Of a DNA stretch of 9,281 nt, positions 1 to 6,883 are shown piece by piece. Origin of the DNA: Verrucomicrobiota bacterium (GTDB lineage: Bacteria; Verrucomicrobiota; Verrucomicrobiia; Chthoniobacterales; UBA10450). The position numbers and the translations under genes are program-made. The stretch's first letter is position 1. Every line of letters begins with the position of its first letter. Below the pieces are notes generated by a model that had not been told where the DNA came from, made no database searches, and worked only from the letters and a program-made list of their open reading frames with translations. The stretch covers positions 21,274 through 30,554 of the forward strand of contig QHOR01000027.1 of assembly GCA_003219395.1 (NCBI GenBank), given 5' to 3'.

Positions 1-174
1 GCTTGTTTCGGCTGACACTACTATCCGTGCGAAGCTCTGGTCCACACGTTTTTCCCCAATCCTGATATCGCCAATCTTGAAATTCGCGTCGTGAGTCAGA
101 ATCTGGTCCAGAACCTTAGGCAAAATGAGGGAATCAATAATGTGGCCGCGTAACTCGATCGTTTCTGAAACCAT
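1..174 (-). CDS. TIGR00300 / LOR-SDH family protein, N-terminal fragment (cut by window edge)
   Basis: The reverse strand encodes 58 residues from an ATG at 172-174 and runs off the left edge without a stop. The N-terminus, MVSETIELRGHIIDS followed by LILPKVLDQI, matches what I know of the start of the TIGR00300 family. This is the LOR/SDH-type domain, also found in bifunctional arginine dihydrolase/ornithine cyclodeaminase enzymes such as AgrE/ArgZ. The family is linked to arginine, ornithine or lysine catabolism, but substrate assignment needs the missing C-terminal part. The gene is divergent from the rightward small ORFs, so its promoter should lie within about 175-420. The family call is quite secure. 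The precise reaction is not visible, because only the conserved N-terminal portion is in the window. Confidence 0.82.
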   Translation of the reverse strand, partial: MVSETIELRGHIIDSLILPKVLDQILTHDANFKIGDIRIGEKRVDQSFARIVVSAETS

Positions 175-265
175 TTATAAACTTAGCCGATCAGAGTGAC
201 CGCGCCAGTTGCGCACCAAAGCGTATTCGCAATCTCCAATCTTATGGTCCAATTTCTCCTCCCAT

Positions 266-412
266 ATGGAAAAACCTAATGCGCGCGGTCCGTCCCCCAA
301 TCGCAAGGCGCATCGCGCGTTGGGCCAGGATCTGAATCGAAAACCGAAACGACCACCACACCTGCCTCCGAAAAAGGCTGTCAGAGTCGTGGATCGCCCG
401 CCACCTCATTAA
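266..412 (+). CDS. possible small basic, proline-rich protein (weak candidate)
   Basis: This is an open frame of 48 codons starting at an ATG at 266. An upstream TTG at 209 in the same frame would give 67 residues. The product is very hydrophilic, rich in Lys, Arg and Pro, with stretches such as NRKPKRPPHLPPKKA, and has no predicted fold or recognisable family. It ends 11 bp before the next small ORF at 424, which would suit an operon. I see no convincing ribosome binding site before 266. A minus-strand frame also stays open here, so the ORF may be chance. I do not recognise it and consider it more likely spurious than real. Confidence 0.22.
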   Translation: MEKPNARGPSPNRKAHRALGQDLNRKPKRPPHLPPKKAVRVVDRPPPH

Positions 413-423
413 GCGGAACGGCC

Positions 424-642
424 ATGCAGCACCATCTTTCAGCTCTAGCCACGAAGATCGCAAGTATGCTGTCGACCAGGCCCGAGTACCTGGTGACACA
501 GCCTGCGGAGCTTCGAATTTTCCGGCAAATGTCCGATGCGGAAGTCAGGCAATTTGCCAAAAATCACGGGTGGCGTGTGATAAGCCGCCTGGGAGGGCGG
601 CAAATCGAATTCTACAATGATCCAATCCTGCGTCCGCTGTAG
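424..642 (+). CDS. small hypothetical protein, 72 aa
   Basis: This ATG-started frame encodes 72 residues. The C-terminal half looks like a genuine small globular domain. It has an acidic helix (DAEVRQFAKNHGW), then a basic strand or turn (RVISRLGGRQIEFYND), with alternating hydrophobic and charged residues typical of a folded domain. A weak GGAA at 415-418 sits 5 nt before the ATG; a second in-frame ATG at 466 would remove the first 14 residues. It has no signal peptide or membrane segment. I do not recognise the family and infer no function. It is preferred over the overlapping minus-strand frames because of its composition and its same-strand neighbours downstream. Confidence 0.5.
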   Translation: MQHHLSALATKIASMLSTRPEYLVTQPAELRIFRQMSDAEVRQFAKNHGWRVISRLGGRQIEFYNDPILRPL

Positions 643-765
643 CATGTTCGGAATCCGCGCGAATGAACGAGCCAGTCGAGGGTCAGAATTAATTGATCCG
701 TTCCGCTGGAACCGCGACTGGACAGCGCAAAGCTGTTGGCTTACCAATGCGCCAGCCGCAATTAA

Positions 766-1083
766 ATGGAAGCAGCGAAAATTTATTTCATTATTTTCGG
801 TATTCTAACGATCGCCGGCGGCGTTGTCGGTTACGTTAAAGCAGGCAGTGTGGCGTCGATCATTGCCGGGTCAATCACTGGCGTACTGCTCCTTGTCGCC
901 GCGTTTCTTCTTCCTGAACGTCGCGGAATGGGTTTAGCAACTGCATTCATTGTCTCACTTTTACTCATTGCGCAGTTCGCTCCCAAATTTATCCGAACCG
1001 GAAGGGTCATGCCCGCAGGGATGATGTCGGTTCTAAGTGTGATCGGACTCATCGCGGCTATTGTCGCCTGGGTGAAAAAGTAA
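766..1083 (+). CDS. TMEM14 / UPF0136-like small membrane protein
   Basis: The 105-residue product is almost entirely hydrophobic, with about four predicted membrane segments (roughly residues 5-25, 27-48, 56-73 and 84-102) joined by short basic turns. Two stretches match the TMEM14 (UPF0136) family: GGVVGYVKAGSVASIIAG near the N-terminus, and the later RTGRVMPAGMMSVLS, where the family has a 'sGkfmPAGlma' motif. TMEM14 proteins are small integral membrane proteins; eukaryotic members are implicated in fatty-acid or porphyrin transport, while bacterial roles are unclear. The ATG at 766 is the only sensible start, although no good ribosome binding site precedes it. The stop is 4 bp before the GTG of the GH75 gene, so the two are probably cotranscribed. 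Confidence 0.85.
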   Translation: MEAAKIYFIIFGILTIAGGVVGYVKAGSVASIIAGSITGVLLLVAAFLLPERRGMGLATAFIVSLLLIAQFAPKFIRTGRVMPAGMMSVLSVIGLIAAIVAWVKK

Positions 1084-1087
1084 TCGC

Positions 1088-2515
1088 GTGGGAAGAATTC
1101 GTCTGCGGACGTGGCGGCGCATAGTGCTGCTGATATTCAGCGCGTTGTTCGCCGCGATTGTTTATCGCTGGATCTCACTGGAACGCCTGCAACACGCCGC
1201 GCCAGTGGAAGTCATCGCCACACCCACACCCAGCCCAACGCGGCCACCTCTCATCACCGGAAAACTCGATACTGCCAAACTATTCAACGGCATCACACTT
1301 CGTTCCACGGTGGAGACCGTCCCCGGCGCCGATGCAACTACCGAACGAAGCGAGGCAGATAGCTACGTGCTCGACCTGAAATTACAGGCACGAGTGCCTT
1401 CGCCAAGTAAGAGCATTGAAGATCTGGCCAAGGTCAGTTCCCAATTGCCAACGCTGTTGCCCGGATTAGCGACAATGTTACAGGCGAATCCGGTTTCGCC
1501 CCTCTACGCTCAGCTCTACGATACGAAGGTCCGAATGCTGCGCGAAAATCTCACTCGGCTCGATATTCTTCTCTCGCGGCACAACTTTTTCGATTGCCAG
1601 ACCGTCTTGCAGCTTCAGCATCCACAAACGCACCGAAAAGCGCTCCTCCTGCAGGCGGAAATGGATGTAGACGCTGACGGGTCTGACGCAGATCGGATGC
1701 CTATTAGCACCGGTACACCTGCAAATTTCAAGCCTTCCACCAGTTATCGCTGGCCCAAGAAGACGCCCGCCCCTAACCCATATCTTCCAGCGACCGAAGA
1801 AGCATTGAAGCGTGCCGAAGCTGAGTTTGCGCTTTCCACGACGAGTCCCGCCCGCAAACGCGATCTTCGCAACGTGATCGCGCAGTTGCGCGCGGAAATA
1901 GGCACCTTACAAAAATTCAGTTTCCTGATCGGCGCGACCGACCCCTTTATTGTGGTGCCTGGGGCATTCATGCATGCTGCCGAACCGGTCAAACCCGGTG
2001 ACTACGCGTTGGTCATTTTCGGCAACTCGATTTATCCGGCTCTCGTCGGTGATATAGGGCCAAACGACAAAGTCGGGGAGGCATCATTGCGTATTGCAAA
2101 AGAGATCAACACGCTTTCGACGCCGTACAATCGTCCGGTAAGCGATCTCAAGGTAACATACCTGATTTTTCCCGGCACGGCTGACAAACCGTTTGGTCCT
2201 CCGGATTTGGAAAAGCTTCAAGCCCGCTGTCAGGCGTTGGTTAAAGAAATCGGCGGTGCGAGTGTACCGCTGCATCACTGGGAAAGCGTGATTCCGCCTT
2301 CGCCTACGCCGAGTCCGGTGCAAACTCCACTGGCGTCGCCGAGTACAACAGCGTCTTCTCCATCAGCTGTGCCGACGAGCTCTTCTGCGCCACCCTCACC
2401 GACATTTGCGTTTCCCGTTCCAAGCCCAGTAGCGACTACTCGGACTCATTCGACATCTACGCCAACGAAGTCTCCGGCCGCAGCGCGGAGCCCGGTTAAG
2501 AAACATAAGCCGTGA
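1088..2515 (+). CDS. membrane-anchored GH75 (chitosanase-type) glycoside hydrolase-like protein
   Basis: The 475-residue product begins with a basic N-terminus (MGRIRLRTWRR) and one hydrophobic segment (about 12-28), so it should be exported or anchored in the inner membrane with the rest outside. The central region fits glycoside hydrolase family 75 (fungal-type chitosanase). It has MDVDADGSD at 192-200, PFIVVPGAF at 286-294 and GDIGPNDKVGEAS at 321-333. D322 and E331 align with the catalytic Asp and Glu of fungal GH75 enzymes (D175/E188 in Fusarium chitosanase). Between the motifs is a charged helical insert (about 235-276). The tail (about 402-475) is rich in Pro, Ser and Thr and ends in a Lys cluster. 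The start is GTG at 1088; an in-frame GTG at 1124 would cut into the membrane segment. Known family activity is hydrolysis of chitosan (beta-1,4-glucosamine polymers); activity of this protein is inferred. Confidence 0.8.
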   Translation: MGRIRLRTWRRIVLLIFSALFAAIVYRWISLERLQHAAPVEVIATPTPSPTRPPLITGKLDTAKLFNGITLRSTVETVPGADATTERSEADSYVLDLKLQARVPSPSKSIEDLAKVSSQLPTLLPGLATMLQANPVSPLYAQLYDTKVRMLRENLTRLDILLSRHNFFDCQTVLQLQHPQTHRKALLLQAEMDVDADGSDADRMPISTGTPANFKPSTSYRWPKKTPAPNPYLPATEEALKRAEAEFALSTTSPARKRDLRNVIAQLRAEIGTLQKFSFLIGATDPFIVVPGAFMHAAEPVKPGDYALVIFGNSIYPALVGDIGPNDKVGEASLRIAKEINTLSTPYNRPVSDLKVTYLIFPGTADKPFGPPDLEKLQARCQALVKEIGGASVPLHHWESVIPPSPTPSPVQTPLASPSTTASSPSAVPTSSSAPPSPTFAFPVPSPVATTRTHSTSTPTKSPAAARSPVKKHKP

Positions 2516-2580
2516 AGGCGGTTGGATACGAGTCGCGCTGTTCTCGCTTGCGGGTCGTGTGAAACTATACCTTGTACCAA

Positions 2581-3780
2581 ATGATAATTCGTGAGGCTGT
2601 TGAGGATGATCTGCCGGCGATCGTCGAGATCTATAATGTCACTGTGCCGACACGCATGGTGACAGCCGAGCTCGAGCCAACGACGGTCGAAGCGCGGCAG
2701 GCATGGTTTCGCGAACATTCGCCACAGCATTATCCATTGTGGGTCGCGGAATCGAAAGGTCGCGTAGTTGGCTGGCTCGATTTCAAAAGATTCTTACCAC
2801 GCTGTGCGTATTGCGGCACAGCCGAGATCAGTGTTTACGTCAATGAAGAATTTCGGCGCGGCGGTGTGGGGCAGCGGTTGTTGGAACAGGCGATTGCGCG
2901 CGCACCGTCGCTAGGCCTCACGGCCTTGGTTGGTCTCATCTTCGGCCATAACGAGCCGAGCTTGAGATTATTTCAACGCCTTGGCTTCGAGCAGTGGGGA
3001 TTTTTGCCCCGAGTCGCACAACTTGATGGCGTCGAGCGCGATCTCGTGGTGATGGGCCGACATTGTCCGGATCGCTCGAATCCGATTTCCAAACCGCTGG
3101 ACCACTCACGGACGAACAATCAATTCAGCGACAGTCAGAGGCTCATGTATTTACTGATGCAATACCGGCACGAGCCGATCCATTCGAAGCTTCTGAAAAT
3201 CCGAGACAAATATTCCATGTTGCATCTGGACGTGCTGATTCTCATCTACCACTTTGCGAAAATTTGCTCCGCCAATATTCTCGAGATCGGCGCCTTCGTC
3301 GGGGGAGGCACGATCGCCGCAGCATTTGGTGTGCACGATTCGGGAACGGCGAAAAAGATCATTTCCATCGAACCCGGCGGCAGGGTCAAACACAAGCGGC
3401 TCGGTACACGCAATATTTTCCGCGACTTGGAACGGAACCTCTCCAGGCAGCATGTGTCGGAATTAATCACTCTTATCAAGGGCCGTTCTTTTGACTCGAC
3501 AACGATCTCCGCAGTCAATGACTCTCTCGGTGCAGACAAAGTCGGTCTCCTGATTCTCGACGCCGACGCAGCGAAGCGGCGCGATATCGACTGTTACTGC
3601 GATAGATTTACGAACGGGTGTTGGATGGTCATTGACGATTATTACGGCATTGATGCTAACGCAAAAATTACGCAAAGCCGAGCCGACGTGGATGCGCTAG
3701 TCGCGGCTGGTTATTTGCAACCGCTCGGTTTCTATGGCTGGAGCACCTGGGTCGGCCGTTGGATTGGGCCTCAAAACTGA
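2581..3780 (+). CDS. fusion: GNAT N-acetyltransferase + class I methyltransferase-like domain
   Basis: This single uninterrupted frame encodes 399 residues. Residues 1-161 are a GNAT acetyltransferase of the phosphinothricin acetyltransferase/YncA type. They include MIIREAVEDDLPAIVEIYN, the acetyl-CoA motif RRGGVG (92-97, R-x-x-G-x-G) and the family ending (LFQRLGFEQWGF, then LDGVERDLVVMGR). After a polar linker (about 162-185), residues 190-399 form a class I SAM-dependent methyltransferase-like domain. This has motif I ILEIGAFVGGG (233-243), an acidic strand-2 end (IISIEP, E264), LLILDADA (D327) and WMVIDDYY (D352/D353), and ends FYGWSTWVGRW. GNAT enzymes acetylate amines such as amino acids, antibiotics or protein termini; neither substrate is apparent. 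ATG at 2581 is preferred to an in-frame TTG at 2572 because GNAT domains begin at this point. An internal ATG at 3145, with AGAGG at 3137-3141, could start the second domain alone. Confidence 0.82.
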   Translation: MIIREAVEDDLPAIVEIYNVTVPTRMVTAELEPTTVEARQAWFREHSPQHYPLWVAESKGRVVGWLDFKRFLPRCAYCGTAEISVYVNEEFRRGGVGQRLLEQAIARAPSLGLTALVGLIFGHNEPSLRLFQRLGFEQWGFLPRVAQLDGVERDLVVMGRHCPDRSNPISKPLDHSRTNNQFSDSQRLMYLLMQYRHEPIHSKLLKIRDKYSMLHLDVLILIYHFAKICSANILEIGAFVGGGTIAAAFGVHDSGTAKKIISIEPGGRVKHKRLGTRNIFRDLERNLSRQHVSELITLIKGRSFDSTTISAVNDSLGADKVGLLILDADAAKRRDIDCYCDRFTNGCWMVIDDYYGIDANAKITQSRADVDALVAAGYLQPLGFYGWSTWVGRWIGPQN

Positions 3781-3808
3781 TGCTGTTTTATTGGGAAGCT
3801 AGATGTTA

Positions 3809-3839
3809 AAGACAGCGACCATCGCATTGCGGCGGTCTT
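3809..3839. terminator. possible weak bidirectional terminator between convergent genes
   Basis: AAGAC at 3809-3813 pairs with GTCTT at 3835-3839, with partly pairing GC-rich sequence between. It lies in the 74-bp gap between two convergent genes, where a shared terminator is expected. The stem is short and imperfect and no clear T-tract follows on either strand, so position is the main support. Confidence 0.27.
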
Positions 3840-3854
3840 GAGTTTGAGACCTGA

Positions 3855-4229
3855 CTACGCTTCTGGACCAATCACCAGATGAATCACGCCGTTCGGCGCA
3901 GATATAAAGAAGCCGTTGAAGTCCTCGCTTAATTGCTCAACCTCGTCCCGGCGCGTCACACCGTGCACTTTCAGAACGGATGCCGCGGCTTCGGTGTCGT
4001 TTGTTTCCAGCTCCAGCCAGATATCCGGATGACTCAGGTTCGGGACCTTGTCGATCCAGAGGCGGTTCGGGCCGAACTGGAAGATGCAGCCGTCCTTTTC
4101 TTCTTCAATCAAAGGCAGTGCAAGCGTGTCGCGATAAAAAGAGACCGTCTGCTCATAGGTGTGGCTGGGACATTTGATGGCGATGTTTGCTCCGCCTGAG
4201 AATTGCGGACCTTCGAGCTTTGAAACCAT
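3855..4229 (-). CDS. VOC (glyoxalase/bleomycin-resistance fold) family protein
   Basis: The 124-residue product has the pattern of one vicinal-oxygen-chelate module. A first strand, GANIAIKCPS, is followed by a helix with the typical TVSFYRDTLALPLIEE stretch. Next come FQFGPNRLWIDKV and a second beta-alpha-beta unit starting DIWLELETND, ending FFISAPNGVIHLVIG. VOC proteins include glyoxalases, dioxygenases and drug-binding resistance proteins. The usual first metal-ligand His is not obvious in the opening strand, so a specific enzyme name is not justified. H117 and the acidic residues E73/E75 are possible ligands. It starts 17 bp after the stop of fumC and is the last gene of that minus-strand operon. 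No strong ribosome binding site precedes the ATG at 4227-4229, which may mean read-through or coupled translation from fumC. Confidence 0.8.
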   Translation of the reverse strand: MVSKLEGPQFSGGANIAIKCPSHTYEQTVSFYRDTLALPLIEEEKDGCIFQFGPNRLWIDKVPNLSHPDIWLELETNDTEAAASVLKVHGVTRRDEVEQLSEDFNGFFISAPNGVIHLVIGPEA

Positions 4230-4246
4230 CGCAGCGAAACGGTAAC

Positions 4247-5656
4247 CTAACCTTCTTGGCCGCCCGGCTCAGTCATTTTAACGGGGTCGAGCGCGCGCTC
4301 CAGTTCTCTTTCTGGCAACAGTTTTTTCTCGCGGGCGATTTCGCGCACGGTGCGACCGGTTTTTGCACTCTCTTTGGCAATTTCAGCCGCACGATCGTAA
4401 CCGATCTTAGGCGCAAGGCTCGTCACCATCGCCAGGGATAGCTCGATCAATTCGCGGCATCGCTCTTCATTCGCCACGATGCCACGAACACACTTATCGC
4501 GGAAAGCTTCGATCACATTTGTCAGTAGCCGGATCGACTCGAGAAGATTGTGTGCCATCACGGGCATCATTACATTGAGCTCGAAATTTCCATTTGCTCC
4601 GGCCCAGGTAATGGTCGTGTCATTGCCGATTACCTGTGCGCAAACCATCATTACCGCCTCGCACATTACGGGGTTCACCTTGCCCGGCATGATCGAACTG
4701 CCAGGTTGCGTTGCTGGCAGTTGGATTTCGCCAATCCCACATCGCGGACCGCTTCCGAGCCAACGGATGTCGTTTGCAACCTTAAACAAACTGACCGCAA
4801 TCGTTTTGAGGTTACCGCTGACTTCAACCACTGCGTCCTTTCCACCTTGTGCTTCAAAGTGGTTTTTCGCCTCGTAAAAGCCGATGCCGGTGCGTTGCTC
4901 CAGGTGTCGCAGCATTTTTTCTGGAAGATCAACGTGACGATTCAAGCCTGTGCCCACTGCGGTTCCGCCGAGTGCTAACTCACGCAAAGTTTCGATCGAC
5001 TTCTGCGCACGCTCTTTGGCATAAGCAACCTGTTGCGCATAGCCGGAGAATTCTTGCCCGAGGCGAACTGGCGTCGCGTCCATTAGATGCGTTCGGCCGA
5101 TCTTCATAACGTCCCAGAATTCTTTCGCTTTGGTTTCCAGCGCGATATGTAAATGTGCCAGAGCCGGAATCAGGCAGTTCTTTAACTGTTCCGTCGCGCT
5201 GATGTGAATGGCGGACGGTATGACGTCATTACTGGACTGGCCCATGTTGACGTGATCGTTGGGATGCACTAATTCGCGCGATCCGATCGCCTGGCCCGCC
5301 AGTTGAGCGCAGCGATTCGCGATGACTTCGTTCGCGTTGGTGTTTGTGCTCGTGCCCGAACCCGTCTGGAAAATGTCGAGCGGAAAATGGTCGTCGAGTT
5401 TTCCTTCAGCGACTTCTTCAGCTGCCTGCACAATAAGCGCCGCACGCTCCGCATCGAGCAAACCAAGGTCGTGATTTGCTTGAGCGGCAGCCCATTTGAT
5501 CAGACCAAGGGCGCGAATGAACGGCCGTGAAAATCGATAACCGCTCACGGGAAAATTTAGCACTGCGCGATGAGTCGACGCGCCATGGAGAGCAGACGCC
5601 GGAAGCGTCATCTCTCCCATCGAATCTTTTTCGGTTCGAGTCGGCTTCTCCGTCAT
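4247..5656 (-). CDS. fumC: class II fumarate hydratase (fumarase C)
   Basis: The 469-residue protein has the usual length and order of class II fumarases, which interconvert fumarate and L-malate in the cytosolic TCA cycle without an iron-sulfur cluster. It opens with RTEKDSMGE (7-15). Active-site blocks follow: TGSGTSTNTNANEVIANR (98-115), HPNDHVNMGQSSND (131-144), GRTHLMDATP (187-196, general base region with H190), GGTAVGTGLN (230-239) and the superfamily signature GSSIMPGKVNP (319-329) containing the catalytic-loop serines. No key residue is missing. The small C-terminal domain (GYDRAAEIAKESAKTGRTVREIA) is intact, and separates fumarase from aspartase-like relatives together with the overall sequence. 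Its ATG overlaps the TGA of the upstream methyltransferase gene (ATGA at 5653-5656), which implies translational coupling. This is the most secure call in the window. Confidence 0.97.
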   Translation of the reverse strand: MTEKPTRTEKDSMGEMTLPASALHGASTHRAVLNFPVSGYRFSRPFIRALGLIKWAAAQANHDLGLLDAERAALIVQAAEEVAEGKLDDHFPLDIFQTGSGTSTNTNANEVIANRCAQLAGQAIGSRELVHPNDHVNMGQSSNDVIPSAIHISATEQLKNCLIPALAHLHIALETKAKEFWDVMKIGRTHLMDATPVRLGQEFSGYAQQVAYAKERAQKSIETLRELALGGTAVGTGLNRHVDLPEKMLRHLEQRTGIGFYEAKNHFEAQGGKDAVVEVSGNLKTIAVSLFKVANDIRWLGSGPRCGIGEIQLPATQPGSSIMPGKVNPVMCEAVMMVCAQVIGNDTTITWAGANGNFELNVMMPVMAHNLLESIRLLTNVIEAFRDKCVRGIVANEERCRELIELSLAMVTSLAPKIGYDRAAEIAKESAKTGRTVREIAREKKLLPERELERALDPVKMTEPGGQEG

Positions 5657-6279
5657 GCCGAACGCTGTGCGCTAACACTAAAGCTCGCCTCGCGCAGGGT
5701 CCCACGTTTACGGGCATCAAGCGCACGTGTTTTCTGGAAAACCGTGATAAACATCGGCGGTATATTTTGCAGGAAGTACTCCGACTGAGCGTGTTCGAAC
5801 AGGGTCGCGTGTTGCTTTAATTCGTTGGTGACTTGGTAGATGATGAAACTGCCAGCGGGCGCCAGCGCATCATATGTCTTTTGCAGCAGTGCGCGTTTCT
5901 TCTCAATTTTAAGGATGCTGAACGGGATACCCGAAAGAATATAATCACAGCGATCAATGCGGTGACGTTCCAGTTCGTGGGGCAGCGAGGCTGCATCGCC
6001 ATGAATGACATGAACGCGCCGGTCGCCGGCAAACTGTCGTTCGAGATCGCGCGCGAATGCCCGGTCTAATTCGAACAAGAGCAGATGTGAATCGGGGCAC
6101 ATCCTCCGTGCAATCTCGCGCGAATGTACTCCTTCTCCCGGGCCGTACTCGGCGATCACGCGCGGCTGACTAAAATCCATCTTGCTGGCGACACGCTCCA
6201 CCAGTGCTTTGGAGCTAGGGATGATCGATGCAATCTGAAACGGTCGTTTCAAGAATTGTTTGAAAAACAGGGCACTCAC
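5653..6279 (-). CDS. phospholipid N-methyltransferase-like (PmtA/COG3963-type) SAM methyltransferase
   Basis: The 208-residue product starts FFKQFLKRPFQIASIIPSSKAL, a basic amphipathic opening typical of PmtA-type phospholipid N-methyltransferases that attach to the membrane. It continues with a class I SAM-binding fold: motif I AEYGPGEGVHSREIA (43-57), the acidic strand-2 end at E70 (LLFELD), HGDA with D95, and SGIPFSIL (116-123), which takes the place of the NPPY-like motif of rRNA adenine dimethylases. Family members methylate phosphatidylethanolamine stepwise towards phosphatidylcholine. A KsgA-like or other methyltransferase role cannot be excluded, but the N-terminus favours the lipid enzyme. 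GTG at 6277-6279 is the first possible start; an in-frame stop lies about 40 bp upstream and no ATG follows before the conserved part. It is first gene of the operon with fumC and the VOC gene. Confidence 0.78.
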   Translation of the reverse strand: MSALFFKQFLKRPFQIASIIPSSKALVERVASKMDFSQPRVIAEYGPGEGVHSREIARRMCPDSHLLLFELDRAFARDLERQFAGDRRVHVIHGDAASLPHELERHRIDRCDYILSGIPFSILKIEKKRALLQKTYDALAPAGSFIIYQVTNELKQHATLFEHAQSEYFLQNIPPMFITVFQKTRALDARKRGTLREASFSVSAQRSA

Positions 6280-6410
6280 GAGACGCGAACAGTCGTCCTG
6301 CAGATCGAAGTTGTCCAGTCACGAAGTGCCGCACAAACGATTGGATTTCGCTGCGCTGGCAAGTTTCGTGGCGCGGGTCAAATTGCGCGTCCCGCTGGCC
6401 GATATGTCGC

Positions 6411-6440
6411 TTGACTCGTGTCTTGTCCCCGATCACTTAT
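6411..6440 (+). promoter_or_regulatory. candidate sigma-70-type promoter for tRNA-Val
   Basis: TTGACT at 6411-6416 (five of six matches to the -35 consensus) is followed after 18 bp by ACTTAT at 6435-6440, a weak -10. Transcription would begin about 10 nt before the tRNA, leaving a short 5' leader for RNase P. The position is good and the -10 is poor. Confidence 0.38.
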
Positions 6441-6456
6441 TCTGCTGAGTCCAAGC

Positions 6457-6531
<75 letters not shown>

Positions 6532-6883
6532 TCCAAAAAAGCACTCGCCGAGTCGTGGAGAAATGCGTGTGTGCGCGCGCGCGGCAGGATATTACGTTGA
6601 TGAACAAACCACCTATCCAAAATCTCCGGAGTAATCTGAACGGCGAGCTTCTCTCTCCCTGGCTAAAATGATTATTGACAAATTCCTAACTAAACGGTCA
6701 ATCCAAGCTGATGTCAGGTCCGGCTTTGTTATCGAGATTCGTGTCACAATATCCTATAGCTGTGAGGCTTTCAGCGAATTTCCATTGAAAGATTACCTTT
6801 CGCCTGAAGCGACGATCTAAGAATTCGACGGAAAACTTTACGATTTTTCGAAACTTGCAATCGGCAATTCCGTAGTTCGGAGT
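6532..6883. other. 352-bp intergenic region between tRNA-Val and the NusG-like gene
   Basis: No ORF here looks like a real gene; the short plus-strand frame starting upstream reads through the tRNA, and the minus-strand frames lack protein-like composition. Possible promoter elements for the NusG-like gene are a perfect TTGACA at 6675-6680 without a good -10 (GTCAAT at 6697-6702), and TTGTTA at 6726-6731 with TATCCT at 6750-6755 (18-bp spacing). The first pair sits in an ATTGAC...GTCAAT inverted repeat. AT-rich sequence over about 6661-6800 contrasts with the GC-rich region before it. Nothing here can be called with confidence. Confidence 0.4.
6563..6583. repeat. alternating purine-pyrimidine tract (Z-DNA-prone)
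   Basis: Twenty-one consecutive bases alternate purine and pyrimidine: a GTGTGTG run passing directly into GCGCGCGCGC. Such tracts can adopt left-handed DNA under negative supercoiling. It lies about 30 bp after the tRNA and before the leader of the NusG-like gene. It may have no function. Confidence 0.7.

Noticed and set aside
3063..3494. 143-codon plus-strand ORF in another frame within the GNAT-methyltransferase gene
   Set aside because: It is a frame shadow; the main frame carries all conserved methyltransferase motifs across the same stretch.
4479..4978. Plus-strand ORFs of 132 and 142 codons inside fumC
   Set aside because: They are antisense to a fully conserved fumarase and have no motifs of their own.
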